Assembly (NCBI GenBank): GCA_010093685.1
Contig: MU006231.1
Location: 916,428-980,427 of the forward strand
Reading direction: 5' to 3'
Source: Ophiobolus disseminans
Lineage: Eukaryota; Ascomycota; Dothideomycetes; Pleosporales; Phaeosphaeriaceae
Length of the DNA: 64,000 bases
This document shows, one piece after another, positions 41,927 to 53,400 of the stretch; positions within the stretch are counted from its first letter, which is position 1, and the number at the start of each line of letters is the position of its first letter. Under the pieces are notes generated by a model. That model was not told where the DNA came from and did no database searches. It worked only from the letters and a program-made list of their open reading frames with translations. The position numbers were made by a program, and so were the translations under genes.

Positions 41927-44900
41927 TCAAGACACGCCATTACCGGTCATTGGGGCTCCCTGACAGAGCTCACTGCCATCCAGTCCATCCCAGAATGTAC
42001 ACCACACCGACTCTATGTTATCATTGTGTTTATCCTTGAGCTTCAGATCCTGTCGTTTGTTCATCCCGAACATCCACGACTCTGGCTTGCAATCACTGTC
42101 GGCGTAGGCCACACAACACCCACCGTCGACTCCCATCGCAGTGACTGTGTTCTTCCATTCATTTGGAAGATTCGTGCATTGCTCGTAATACAAGCGGCCG
42201 ACTCTACCAATTGCATCAGGATAGGTGCCCGCCCAAGGCCGAGGATCCTGATTGTTCGAGAACCAGTGCTTCTGATTGACCATGAGTTTCACAACGATTT
42301 GCTCATCGTCGCGAGGTTGAATTCTAATGCCAGGATCTGTCCGAGACCAATCAACAGTGATGTTGTTATCGCCGACGTTAGCAATAACCGTGTTCTGGCC
42401 CTTTTCGTCTCGACTGGAAAGCGAGGCCGCTGTAGCAGCTGTGATGGAAAGGCAGTCAAGGAATCGCTGATCCTTCAGAATTTTTCCTACTGTGCTAGAA
42501 GACTTCGCTGCCTGTTTAGCTCCGGCCTTTGCTGGGCCTCGAGACCCTGTTCTGAGAGTGCTGTATACTTTGCTGCCCATAGTACTCCCAGCCTTTGCAA
42601 AGCTGGTAGTCAACCTTGAGATGGCGTTCAATATACCGAGCCCGGGGAATACAGCTCCCACGGTGACGATACTGCTAGGGTCAAGGGCGACTCGTTGGGG
42701 GGCCGGCTCAACATGCACAACCCAATCCGGAATAAATACGGGCATATCTTGCATGTTATCAGGCCATGTGTCTACAAGTCCGTCGATTTCGTCGGCGCTA
42801 AGGTTATCGATTTCCGCGTCTCCCCATGCGCCGACCCCGGCAAGAAGCGTAAAGCAGAACCCAGATCGAGTGCGCCGGCTTTTATCTTTCAGCTCTTTGT
42901 CTCGGTCTTTCTTCTCTTGCTCCTTCTTGCTATTGGTGTTCTTCTTTGGATCTTTCGCATCTGTCGAGCGCTGGGTGGCCTTTTTCCGCTGTTTCTTCTT
43001 CGTGTCACGTGTTGCTCGACAGCTGTGTTCGAGTTTGCCATTCTTCACCACCTGGTGGTCATACGTGTCTTTGTCCTTGCACTTAAAATCGGGCTTGTCA
43101 TCGACCGCACACTTCGCTTTGTAGTTTCGATCGTCTCGTTTCTTCGGGGGACGGGTCGCTGCTTTTTGGCCGTCCGGACACTCCTTGTCGTCGTCCGGCT
43201 TGCATATGGGGTTCAGGGTGTCCTTGTTCTGTCCGCCCTCGGCTGGATCGAGGACTCGACTGTCCTTGCACTTCCCATGCTCCTTGTTAGATGGGATGGG
43301 CTTACATTTCGCGTTGTTGGTGTCAGCCTCGGTGCCTTCAGGACAGTCTTCGCATTTGCCGGACACGCCTTTGACTTGCTTTCCACTGCATTCCCCGTCG
43401 TCTGCACGCTTAGGGCATGCATTTGTTGCGCGTTTGCTCGTGAGCTTCGGAGGCTGATAATTCTTGTGGTACGTTTTGACTGCAATTTCTATCGCCTTAA
43501 GGTTGTCCCCCACAGCTGCGTAACTCCCACCAGGAATATCTCGAAACTCAAAAATTGGATGTATCTCATCTTTGAGGTAAATATTTTTCTCGACTCTCAT
43601 TCCAAGCGCTCCAATCTGTCCGTCGTAAACTGCTTTGTCCATCGTGGCAAGAAGGTCGTTGACATGCGTGTCATCGTCGAGATAGTTGATCCAAGTCTTC
43701 ACGGAAAGTTCCTTGGCTGCGAAGTCGTGCCGTTTGCTCGGCCAATTCACATTGACCTTTGCGACATTAAGCGTCATCCTGTTGCTCGGGGGTTCGCAAT
43801 TGCCTCCTGCTTGTACTGCGTTGTACTGTATTGCTTCCGCGTCCTACAATAGAGGTAAGCATGTTAGATAGGACAAATGAGATACACATGTTGCCAATGG
43901 TGCATCGAGCTCTAGCTACGTACCTTGGGCCAGTGGAATTTAGTACTGTCAACGTTCTTAATCCCGTTCTTCTTAGCCAGAACTTGCACAATCTCGTAAA
44001 GACGAGTCTTTTCCTTTCCTCTCTTCCTCTTCGGACATTTATCCTTCTCTAGACCGTCTGCCCAAACGTTGTACATTGTGACGAAAGATGTTCTTGGCAT
44101 GATAGGAAGCGCTTGCTTGGGGCCTCCAGTGTCAGCGGCGCTCGCAGTGCTTCCTACCTTAACGTAGGACATGAGCAACGAGTAGAACCCCAGCATATCG
44201 TCGTCAATCCGTTTCGGTTCGTACCACTCGTCTAGGTCTTTCTTCTCGATTAAGACAAATCTACTAAACTTGCTTTTCATAATTGGCAACAGCGGGCTGT
44301 TCCCTCCCTTCTTTGCAATGGAGATCAAATCTTGAATTCCTGACAAAGGGAGAGGGGCTGTGATCTGGACACCGGGGCTCATAAGACCTGTGTGGAATAC
44401 TCTGGGCTTTGGGACTTTCCATTTGCCGTACTCTTCCGCGCCTTTGATCGTGAGTTCGGTGCCCTTCTCCTTTCCTGGCGCCCAATCCTCCTACAATCTC
44501 ACGTTAGATTGGGTCATCGACTCGGAGGCAGACAACTTACAAGCGCTTTTTGAATCTCTTTCCAGATTTCAGGTAGGACTAGACTCCCTTCGTCTTTGGC
44601 ATCCCCGCCATTTCTTAACTTTGTGCGTAGTCCATCAATGATCCACTCGAAGGTCAGGGTCTCAATGTCATCGCGAATATGCTCGGCCGTCAAAGCCCAG
44701 TTAGTTCCACACGTTTTTTGGCCTGGTACCACGAGCCCGGCGCCTTTTACCGCGGCTAATGCTTTGTTTTTATCGGGTGGGTTTTTAGCTTTAGGGTCGT
44801 TATTGACGATTTCGAACTGTCGGATTTCTAGCTCGACGCCAATTCCCGGACTGTCATCATTGGCTCGGGGAGCAGGCGCACCGTTGGCTAAGAGAAGAAG

Positions 44901-44936
44901 GGTAGAGAAGAAGAGGGAAAGGGAAAGGAATCGCAT
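41927..44936 (-). CDS. Large secreted modular protein with Cys/Lys-rich central region
   Basis: Three exons: 44936-44541, 44490-43924 and 43843-41927, giving 959 aa. A clear signal peptide (MRFLSLSLFFSTLLLLANGAPAP) starts the protein. Residues about 30-320 form a folded domain with GIGVELEIRQFEI, KGAGLVVPGQKTCGT, LTFEWIIDGLRTKL and VQITAPLPLSGIQDLI. Residues about 440-620 are very rich in Lys and Asp with regularly spaced Cys (CPKRADDGECSGKQ, CEDCPEGTEADTNNAKC, CPDGQKAATRPPKKR), ending in KKKQRKKATQRS. A hydrophobic segment (SSIVTVGAVFPGLGILNAIS) and a C-terminal domain with CCVAYADSDCKPESW and VWCTFWDGLDGSELC follow. The build (targeting domain, flexible Cys/Lys segment, distinct C-terminus) is that of a secreted delivery protein, but no activity can be assigned. 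Confidence 0.72.
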
Positions 44937-45915
44937 GATTTCGTTTGAATGGGTGTTTGATGGAAGTTGAGACGAATATTGGAATAAAATTGGAATAATT
45001 GCTAGTTAATTGATATCCAGCACACAAGACAGTGACTCTGTCAGATCTGCTGTGTTCATTGTGCTAGGACATAAGGTTTATATCTCCGGAAATATTTGAC
45101 AAAGCTTTAACTTGTTGTGTATACTACTTTCGGAGACTGTCTCGGTGTGGCAGTCTCAATTTCTATATTAAGCTCTCTTAGGTCGCGAGAACGAATCTTG
45201 GAGCACTGTGCGCCCGACTTCTCGCCCGACTCCTCTTGCGGAGCGCGACTGGGTGCAATCTTACAGTAAGATGCACAATATTCATAGTGAACCATGAACT
45301 AACTCTACGTACAATTACTTAACTAAGTATGCTTATAGTCCAACTAACGCGTCCCCTCCCTGAGGGTCGTCCTGTTCGTGCGGTGGCATAGGTTTGTTGC
45401 TTCGCGTCAAGTCGGGCGAAACCGCGCTAAGGGAGCACAGCCTTAGGTATTCGCCCTGTACTGTAAGCACTTGAGAACAATCACAAGATATGTTCTTAAG
45501 GCAGTTCGGTTCAATTTCATTTGTTTCTAAATTAAGTGATGTTTCTGAGGCTTAGTGCTGCGAATGAGTGGAGTAATATCTCCACAAGTCCGATCTCAAT
45601 TACTTTGCCCGCACACGGGCCAGTAAGAGGATGAAGCAGTGTTTTTGTTCAGTCTCAAAGAGATAATACCAACAATTCCAGAAACTATCCTTAGTGTCAG
45701 TGCTTCCGTAGGAACCACTGCTGTGCTTCAAATCAAAGTTTGTAGCTCTATTTAAAACACTCAGTTGCCCTGTCCATCTAGGAAAGACAATTTCTTCTAT
45801 ACACTCGTCATTGCATGTTCAATAGCAGACTGCATCATATTTCAAGCCCCGCGTCGGTGCTTCTTACAGCTGCAGTCCCCCGCTCATCCACTGAAATCTC
45901 AATCAAAAAGCAAGC
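44937..45915. other. Intergenic between two secreted-protein genes
   Basis: About 980 bp, the upstream regions of two divergently transcribed secreted-protein genes. A 9-bp inverted match (TACTGTAAG) occurs at 45260 and 45459. GC-rich patches (45180-45260, 45340-45440) alternate with AT-rich ones. No gene was recognised. Confidence 0.45.
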
Positions 45916-46341
45916 ATGTGGACCAATATCTTGGTCCCCCTATCCATCCTCTCAGCCACCACAACAGCCTTCAACTTCAGCGCCTACACCAGCAAAGACT
46001 GCGAGAAGAAAGCCTTCTCTGTCATGAAACCAGACGTCAAGCTCGAGGACGGGTGCCAACCATTCGCCCCATTCCCAGACATCCAATCCATGCAACTCCA
46101 ATGGAAAGGCGACAAGGACAACAAACAAATGCTTGCAACTTTCAAGACAGGCGATTGCTGTTGGGCCGACTTGCTACACACGTATGGCTGGGAGGACGAG
46201 TGTATTGACTTTAATGGGAATGAGCTTTATAGCTTTAGGATCTTTGACCCGGAGGATTTGGATAAGGGGAAGGACGGCGAGGAGGATCGGTATAAGTGTA
46301 CGAAGTGCAGGGGAGATACATGTATGGATACGGGGTTCTAG
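45916..46341 (+). CDS. Small secreted cysteine-rich protein (effector candidate)
   Basis: One exon, 141 aa. A signal peptide (MWTNILVPLSILSATTTAF) precedes a mature chain with eight cysteines: KDCEKK, EDGCQP, GDCCWAD, EDECIDF, KCTKC and DTCMD. The mature region is acidic (DPEDLDKGKDGEEDRYKC). Small size, secretion and even Cys number fit the effector-candidate profile. There is no named family and no evidence of host interaction. The neighbour, divergent, is the 959-aa secreted protein. Confidence 0.65.
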   Translation: MWTNILVPLSILSATTTAFNFSAYTSKDCEKKAFSVMKPDVKLEDGCQPFAPFPDIQSMQLQWKGDKDNKQMLATFKTGDCCWADLLHTYGWEDECIDFNGNELYSFRIFDPEDLDKGKDGEEDRYKCTKCRGDTCMDTGF

Positions 46342-47140
46342 GGATATCGAAATGTCTGGTGTTAACAGTGGGTGGTGTACACGCAATTTGTTGTTGGCGT
46401 TGAGATGACGAGGGAGTTGTGTGGCCCAAAGGCAGGGGGTGTTACATGTTCGAAAGGGTTAGGTCGAGGATATTGACTTGACTTAGCTGTAAGGCTGAGT
46501 ACTTAGATCTAAGTTCTAGCCCACAGGCTGTATTTACCTTGTGCACAGCGTCTATCTGTTTGTTTGTGATGCCTGTTTTCTTATCCACGTGATCGCTAAA
46601 GCCTACCCTTCTCTATTTCCTTGTACAATGGATTGCTGCCAGAAGTTTAGGTGATATACCCTGGCGACACCCTCTATGGCGTGGCTTTTTTACCTTACGT
46701 GCAAAACGTGGCTCTTGGCAACGATCTTTGTTTTGACAAGTAGGAGAGGGTGTTTTGGGACAAAGGTGAGCCACACAAGGACCGCAAAACAATCTTGATA
46801 CCTCTAAAGCAATTCGAAAAACCAGTCGGTACCTTCTGCATCGAGCAACGCGGGTATGGCAAAAAATGTTGCCCGCCACGATAACATCTGACGCTATCTC
46901 CTGCTCTGCGGACCTGAAGGCGAAAACTTCGCTGCTGGTTGCCTGTGGCAACGCACGCCGCACAGTACCTGCCTGGTCGCTGGGTGCTGGCCGGGCGCGC
47001 TTTGGCTGCGGTGCCTCCGTGGTTCCATCTGAGACTGTGCATGCCCAACGGGGCGTTTGGCCTGGGGAGCGTGGGAACGAGGCGTATTGGGGCGTGGTAG
47101 TGGAAGCTGCGGCGGCTGTGGCTGCGGCTGTGGCGAGCAG
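46342..47140. other. Intergenic region
   Basis: About 800 bp between convergent genes. Long open frames on both strands in 46700-47140 are driven by GC-rich, CTG/GCC-repetitive sequence near 47095-47165. None resembles a known protein. Confidence 0.45.
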
Positions 47141-47554
47141 CTACTGTTCGCCATTGCTGCTGCTGGAAAGTCCGAGGAAGCGGTGCCAGGCCTCCATAGA
47201 TTGGACGCTCAAGTGCCACAAAACGTCGGCCGGCGCAGCGTATTTGCCCACGCCCACGTGGGTGGAGCGGGAGTTCTGCAGCTCCAACCAACTCTCCAAG
47301 TCGTCTTCGACCTCAGCGTTGTCCATCTCGCCCACCTCGTCCTCGTATCCGCGGCCGTACACATCACCCACCTTGACACGACCAATACCCACGGCAGCAG
47401 GCCGACAGTCGACTGAGACTGCGTCTTGTAATAGCGCACCACGAGCACGTGTTACTTTGATCACACATGATTACGAGAACAAACCTGTGACTAATGCCGG
47501 CGTTTGGATACTCGAGCGGGTAGTCAAATCTTTGAGACGGGACTGTGGTAGCAT
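47141..47554 (-). CDS. Small orphan protein (two exons, predicted)
   Basis: Exons 47554-47485 and 47424-47141, joined over a 60-nt intron (GTTTGT donor, AAG or slightly later CAG acceptor), give 117 aa. The joined frame is MLPQSRLKDLTTRSSIQTP to GRVKVGDVYGRGYEDEVGE, then an acidic helix DNAEVEDDLESWLELQ. It ends SMEAWHRFLGLSSSSNGEQ. The strongly biased acidic segment suggests real coding sequence. A 171-bp divergent promoter to the LDAH-like gene supports the placement. Family unknown. Confidence 0.45.
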
Positions 47555-47725
47555 CGATATCCCAAACTCAGGGTAAGCCACAGACCCACACCCTTAGTTC
47601 GCGGATCAACCATCCCCAACTCAGTAACGCGCTCATACCTAGCGCATTGTCGCTATCAAAACTTCCCATCCCATCTCAAACTCTCTTCCCATAAATACCT
47701 CAAACACCTACCCAATTCCCAATAA

Positions 47726-48876
47726 ATGACCAGAATGGCTTCTCCACCCGCCTCAAAGATCTACCTCCGCACCCCCGCCGAGCCCGGCAAAAAAGCAGCA
47801 CAGAAAACATACATCATCTACTTCCTCACGGGTAACCCCGGCCTCGTCGAGTACTACCGCACCTTCTTGACACATCTCTATGGACTGTTGAGCCACGACA
47901 CGGCCAGTAATCGCGACGTGGAATTCCAGGTCTACAGCCGTTCGCTTAGCGGCTTCGAGGTCGATGCCAAAGACATCAAAACGTACAAGTACCGCAAAGA
48001 CCCGCCGTACGGACTGCAAGACCAGATTCGGCATGCGGAAGATGATGTCACAGAGCTGGCTGAGAGCGTGAAAGATGCTACTGGTAGTGATGTAAGAGTT
48101 ATCTTAGTGGGACATTCTGTAGGCGCGTATGTGAGCCTCGAGATAATACGACGATTGAGAGCGCATGGGCTTGCGGGCGAGGATTTCGAGACGAGAATTG
48201 CGGGCGTAGTGGGCTTATTTCCTACGGTTGTGGATATCGCGCGGAGTGAGAGCGGGATCAAGGCTGCTGTAAGTTCCTGAAGACATCCTTGAAGATTGAA
48301 GGTGTGCTAATCACATAACAGCCCTTTCTCAAAAATGGCAACTTCGCACTCCTTGTCTCCATCGTCGCGGGCTTCCTCACCATGCTCTTACCACTAGCCC
48401 TACTAACTAAACTGGTGGCTGCGATAACGGGCTTTCCGGGCGATGCATCGCACACCACTGCCGCATTTCTCAAGTCACCATTCGGAGTCCAGCAAGCACT
48501 CCACATGGCGCGCGACGAGATGTTCCAAATCGACACCGACATCTGGGACGAAGACGTATGGGGCGCCGCGGCCTCGGAGCCCAAGTCGAAGCATCCCCAT
48601 CCCCGGCCTATTTTACGGTTCTTGTTCGCCCAGAAAGATCACTGGGTTGCAGATGAGACGAGGGACGCGCTGATCAGGACGAGGGGACGGTATAGTAGGG
48701 GAGATGTAGTTGAGGTGGATGGCGTGGGCGAGAATTGGAAACCAGTCATGGATATTGACGAGAGGGAGGGGTGGCCGCATGGGTTTTGCATTGCACATGG
48801 GGTGCCGGTCGCAGAGAGGGTTGCTGGATATGTTCGGGGCATTGTGGCACGGGACGCGGAGAGAAAGTACAAGTAG
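47726..48876 (+). CDS. Lipid-droplet-associated hydrolase (LDAH/DUF2305-like)
   Basis: Two exons: 47726-48268 and 48322-48876 (53-nt intron), giving 365 aa. The family opening IIYFLTGNPGLVEYYRTFL is present (residues 31-49). The nucleophile elbow is VILVGHSVGAY with Ser131. Downstream come GVVGLFPTVVDIA, the hydrophobic LVSIVAGFLTMLLPLALL, then FLFAQKDHWVADETRD with the acid residue and WPHGFCIAHG with the His. The protein should sit on lipid droplets as a serine hydrolase; the substrate is debated for the family. Met4 is an alternative start. Confidence 0.9.
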
Positions 48877-49396
48877 ATACAGGTTAGTTGTGAGAACTAG
48901 CTAGGTGAATAATTGTCTGCTATGAATATTTACATGTGCAGTCATGGAGCATGCCTGGTTATCTTTCGTGGAATTGCTGCTAGTCTGTGCATTTTTGTCT
49001 TCTCGCCAGGGAACATACGTTGCTTTTTCGTCCAACCTTCCATGTCCATGCGGAGACCGCTTGGAAACAGGAATCCCACTTACTACTTCAAAGGCAGTCC
49101 GAATATGTTGAGCCAAACCAACCATGACTTTAGTCACTGCCTGACTTTTCGGTCGCAGTTTCGGAGCTCTGTTTCAAGTGCGTTCTATCCAGCAGGTGCA
49201 GTTGGTGATTTTCGACGTCTGAAGCCGTTTTGTGCGCTTCAAGATCATGTGTAGGCTCGTCCGATAGCCGTGGCTGGTGATTTTGGCCGGGCGGAGTTTC
49301 TTGAGTGTCTAACATGAGCGCAGGGCTGGTTGTCTTTAACTCTTGACTGGTGTGTGGCAATGCTTTCACGCTTGTATTACGCTATGACATGCCTCA
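48877..49396. other. Convergent intergenic region before DCP1
   Basis: The 520 bp hold two 3'UTRs. Two short minus-strand open frames (48901-49137, 49130-49369) look mildly protein-like, but no splice join or family supports them. Confidence 0.4.
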
Positions 49397-50194
49397 TCAG
49401 CCATGGCCGTTGTAATCCTGCTTGGCCTTCATGAAGAGCTGGCCCAGCACATCCTGTTGTGCTGGCCCTGTGTTTGTTGGCACGTGGTTTTGCTGGTGCT
49501 GGAGCTGGCTCGGCACGGGATGCCCGTTGTGACTGTGAAGGCTAAAGTCTGCATCCTGATGGCGCTGCTGGCCGAAGAGCTCACGAAGAGAGAGCTGGCG
49601 GCCCATGGGGGCAGAGGAAGCTGCCTCTATCTGTTCGTGCAGGTGCTTGTCGTGGGCATGGCCGGCTCTTTGCATGGCTTCGCGACTCGCTTCTGCCCTG
49701 TTTGCTACTTCTGTCATTTTCTCGGCGGTTTCGGTGCGGCAGTTCGCGGTCGAGGCAGGCGGAGGGTCAGCGAAGATCCAGAGGCCGTAGACCTGGTCGC
49801 CGCGCAGGATGACGTAGGGGTCGGATATCTCCATCTCCTCGCTGCTCGTGAGCTCGAGGTAGAAGTTGCTGAGCCCTCGGCGGTTGAGGATGACGGCGCA
49901 GAATCGCTCGGCGCCGATGGGGGACGGCGTCAGCTGGCAGGTGAAGAGGGTGCCCTCGACACCGCCCTTCTCCCACGTCGACGTGTCCTCGTTGAGGATG
50001 TAGAGAGCGGCATATGGCGTCACGTGCTCGAGTGCAGTGATGTCCGGATAGGTGCGCTGCAGCACCGACAGGTTCAGCTCTTCGTTGGTGCGCAAGGGCG
50101 GCCTGGGCACGTCGAGCGCAGGCGGCGGCGCGTCTGTCTCGTAGTCGGACGGCTGCGGGGGTGCTTGGCCACGTGCCTTGGACTTGGGGGCCAT
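49397..50194 (-). CDS. DCP1: mRNA-decapping enzyme subunit 1 (Dcp1)
   Basis: One exon, 265 aa from MAPKSKARGQ. The EVH1-like Dcp1 fold is visible as ELNLSVLQRTYPDI, then YAALYILNEDTSTWEKGGVE, GTLFTCQLTP, FCAVILNRRGLSNFYLEL and LRGDQVYGLWIFAD. The C-terminal extension is Gln/His-rich. A short motif LSLRELFGQQ and the ending LGQLFMKAKQDYNG resemble partner-binding helices. Dcp1 activates Dcp2 to remove the 5' cap in cytoplasmic P-bodies. An upstream in-frame Met at 50254 would add 20 residues. Confidence 0.92.
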   Translation of the reverse strand: MAPKSKARGQAPPQPSDYETDAPPPALDVPRPPLRTNEELNLSVLQRTYPDITALEHVTPYAALYILNEDTSTWEKGGVEGTLFTCQLTPSPIGAERFCAVILNRRGLSNFYLELTSSEEMEISDPYVILRGDQVYGLWIFADPPPASTANCRTETAEKMTEVANRAEASREAMQRAGHAHDKHLHEQIEAASSAPMGRQLSLRELFGQQRHQDADFSLHSHNGHPVPSQLQHQQNHVPTNTGPAQQDVLGQLFMKAKQDYNGHG

Positions 50195-50491
50195 GGCGAG
50201 AGTTGTGGAAGGATGTTGTTGTGGTGTGGGAGATGCGCGGCGTGGGGTATCCATTAATGTTTGGGATTCACATGCAGGGCAAGAGAGCTATGGCTAGCGT
50301 GCACCGCCCGTCCAACATTCAAGGGCAGCCACTGCATATCGTCATTGCCCACTGACGCCGTCATATCGACAGAGTAGCTGTGGCTCACCACGCCTGCTTG
50401 GTCACCTTTCACCACCCGCCAAAATGGGTTGACCAACTCTCCCGCACAATCCCGCCGACAAACTTCAATTACCCCCCTCTGAAGCCCCGCA

Positions 50492-53400
50492 ATGTCCACC
50501 AAAGCCCCCTCCGTGCGCTCCACTGGGTACCTCGACGCCCAAATCCCCGGCGCATTTCCCGATGCACGCTCTCCCAGCATCGCCTCGATAACCACCCACC
50601 AGACGTCACTATCGCAGGCCCTCTATGACCGGAGAGCCGAGTACACCAGACCCCGCAATGTGCGCATCAAAGTGGGCACATGGAACACCGGCTCGCAGAA
50701 GGGCACCGAGCAAGATGTGGGCGCATGGTTCGTAAAAGGCAAGGGCGTTGAAGAAGCCATGGCTGGGCTTGGAGTGTCGGGTCCGGAAGGCAGTGCGGAC
50801 CACAGAGAGGGCGTGCAAGCACAGGAGGCGAGACATGCACGATTCGCGCCCACGGTCCCGCACCACGACTCTGCATCCGTACCTGGAGGCGAGGAGATAG
50901 GCATGTATGTGCTGGGTCTGCAGGAAATAGTAGACATAACTTCGGCCACAGAGGCGCTGCGACCATACACCGACCCGTCTGTGGCAAAGAAGTGGAAGGC
51001 GTCTCTTGAAGCGGCACTACCCAAAGGTTACCAATTCGTGGCAGAGCAGCAGCTCATCGGCCTGTGGTTAGTCATCTATGCGTCGCCTGAAATATCCCCT
51101 CAGATCAAAAACGTCAGCACCACCAGCGTCGGAACAGGCTTGATGGGCTACATGGGCAACAAGGGCGCCGTCACTACCCGCATAGTACTCGGCGAAACAA
51201 CTCGACTTGTATTCATAAACTCTCACCTTGCAGCCGGAGCCGATAAAGCGTCACTGGACCGACGAATCTGGGACACTGCTCAAATCAACTCGCGGACTCG
51301 CTTCGACCCTATTGTAGACTCGCTGGGCTCGTCGCAGACGCAAGGAGAAGGGCTGGGCGATGAAGAATTCGCCTTTTGGTTCGGAGACCTGAACTTTCGC
51401 CTCGAGGGCATGGACGGTGATGATGTGCGCAGATTACTCACAATTCACACCAAGGATCTTGACCATGACGGCGAAGGTCGACCGTCAACATCCGGTGATT
51501 CAGGGTACGGCTCGAAGGCGTCACTGGAGGAGGACCGGATGCCAGTACCGCCAGAGCTAGACCCAGCCTCTCTGCAGACCACCATTGCCTCGCTCCTGCC
51601 ACACGATGAGCTGCATCAGCAGATGAAGAAAGGCATAGCATTTCATGATGGCTGGGAAGAAGGGCCCGTGCGCTTTTTACCGTCCTACAAGTACGATATT
51701 GGCAAAGTGGGTGTCTTTGATTCAAGCGAGAAGCGCCGCTGTCCCAGCTGGTGTGATCGCATTCTCTACCGAACCCGGGCATCCAAACAGCGATACGACG
51801 AAAAGGCCAAGGAGAAAGAAGCGGCTAACAAAAAGGACCAAGAAATGAGGGCAAAAGGGATGGATCTCGCGGGAGATGAGGATATCTTGTTTGACTATGA
51901 CCCCGACACCGACGGCGATAACACCGCATTCGAAGAATATGAAGAAGACGAAGTGCCGGAGCCGGAGCAAGTGACGACCAAGGATGGACTGTCCGACGAA
52001 ATTTTGCTTGAATACTACACGACCCATATGCGGGTTTTGAGTTCAGACCACAAGCCCTTGGACGCCGTTTTCTCGCTCAAGTACGATGCAGTAGTGCCCG
52101 ACCTGAAGACTGCTATCCATGGCGAAGTAGTGCGCGAGCTCGACCGCCAAGAGAATGAAGGCCGCCCCTCGATAGCTGTCGTAGTAGATCGAGCGACTGG
52201 ACACTCATCCAGTGAAGACCAGGACAAGACAGACAGCACGTACGAGGGAGTGGACTTTGGCGATGTTAAATATGCAAAGTCGAAGAAACGCGCTATCACT
52301 ATCGCGAATACAGGCCGAGTGCCAGCTACGTTTGGCTTCGCTGACCGGCCTGTCGATCACGAACAAGATCCAGGTCCATTTCCGTCTTGGCTGAGCGTGA
52401 CGTTCGACCGGGAAGCAGACAAACCCGACAGGCCCAAGCCCGACGATGTGCACGAGCGTTACACTCTCGAACCGGCCGGGGTCATTAATGCTGAGCTGAA
52501 GCTGAAGATCGAGAGTGTTAGCACGGTACGCGACCTAAATGACAGCGCCAACACCCTGGATGAGGTCTTGGTGATTCGCGTGGAGAATGGCCGTGACCAC
52601 TTTCTACCTCTGCGCGCACACTGGCTCCCATCTACACTTGCTCGAACAGTCGATAAACTTGTCAAGATTCCCGAGGGCGGCATCAGGAAGCTGCAAAACC
52701 AGATCCCAGACCGCGGCGAGGTAAAATGGAGTGTGCCTCGGGAAATTTTTCGGCTGACGGAAGCGATAGAAGACATGACCGAACGCACACTGGCTGAATG
52801 GGATATGACCAAAGGTGAGGGTGAAAAGGCGCCGTTCAAGGACAATGCTGGCTGGCCATTTGTCAAATCTCACAAGATTTCCAAAGGGGCAAAAATACAC
52901 CGTGAGGAAGAGCTTGCGGGCCTCTACGATGCGCTTGACTGCGACACGCCTTTTACAGCCGCTTTCGATCCGGAAACTCGGACTAAAGAAAGAGTAGAGC
53001 TGCTTGCAGAAGTGCTGCTCACCTTTCTGTCGAGTCTGACAGATGGTATCATCACGAAGAGTTTATGGGAGAAGTTGGAAGAAGGCCTCGTCACCCGCGA
53101 GAGAAGCAAACAAACTCTTGCACCCGATGACGAGAAGATGTGGGCTCTTGAGATCCTTGCAACGGCTCCCAGCCACAACGCCTCTTTTCTCCTTCTTCTC
53201 TCGTTCCTTCAGAACATCACGAACCAAATCACGGACGCGTCGAAGCCCAAGCCAGAAACACCACGCACGAGTGTGGATCTGCCAGCTAGTCCGGAGGTCA
53301 AAGTCAGACGTAGAACGCTGAGCAAAGTACCCGAGGTGGCGATCAGGCAACTGATCACCAGGAACTATGCTGTAGTATTTGCTGACGCTCTGTTCCGAAG

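Noticed and set aside
45247..45480. Possible small inverted-repeat transposon
   Set aside because: The inverted match is only about 9-10 bp (TACTGTAAG) with no target-site duplication visible.
46866..47576. 236-codon open frame on the plus strand
   Set aside because: Composition follows GC-rich repeats. The opposite-strand two-exon frame has more protein-like sequence and splice signals.
48901..49369. Minus-strand small gene between the LDAH-like gene and DCP1
   Set aside because: Two short frames can be joined only with weak splice sites, and neither resembles a family. Left as 3'UTR sequence.
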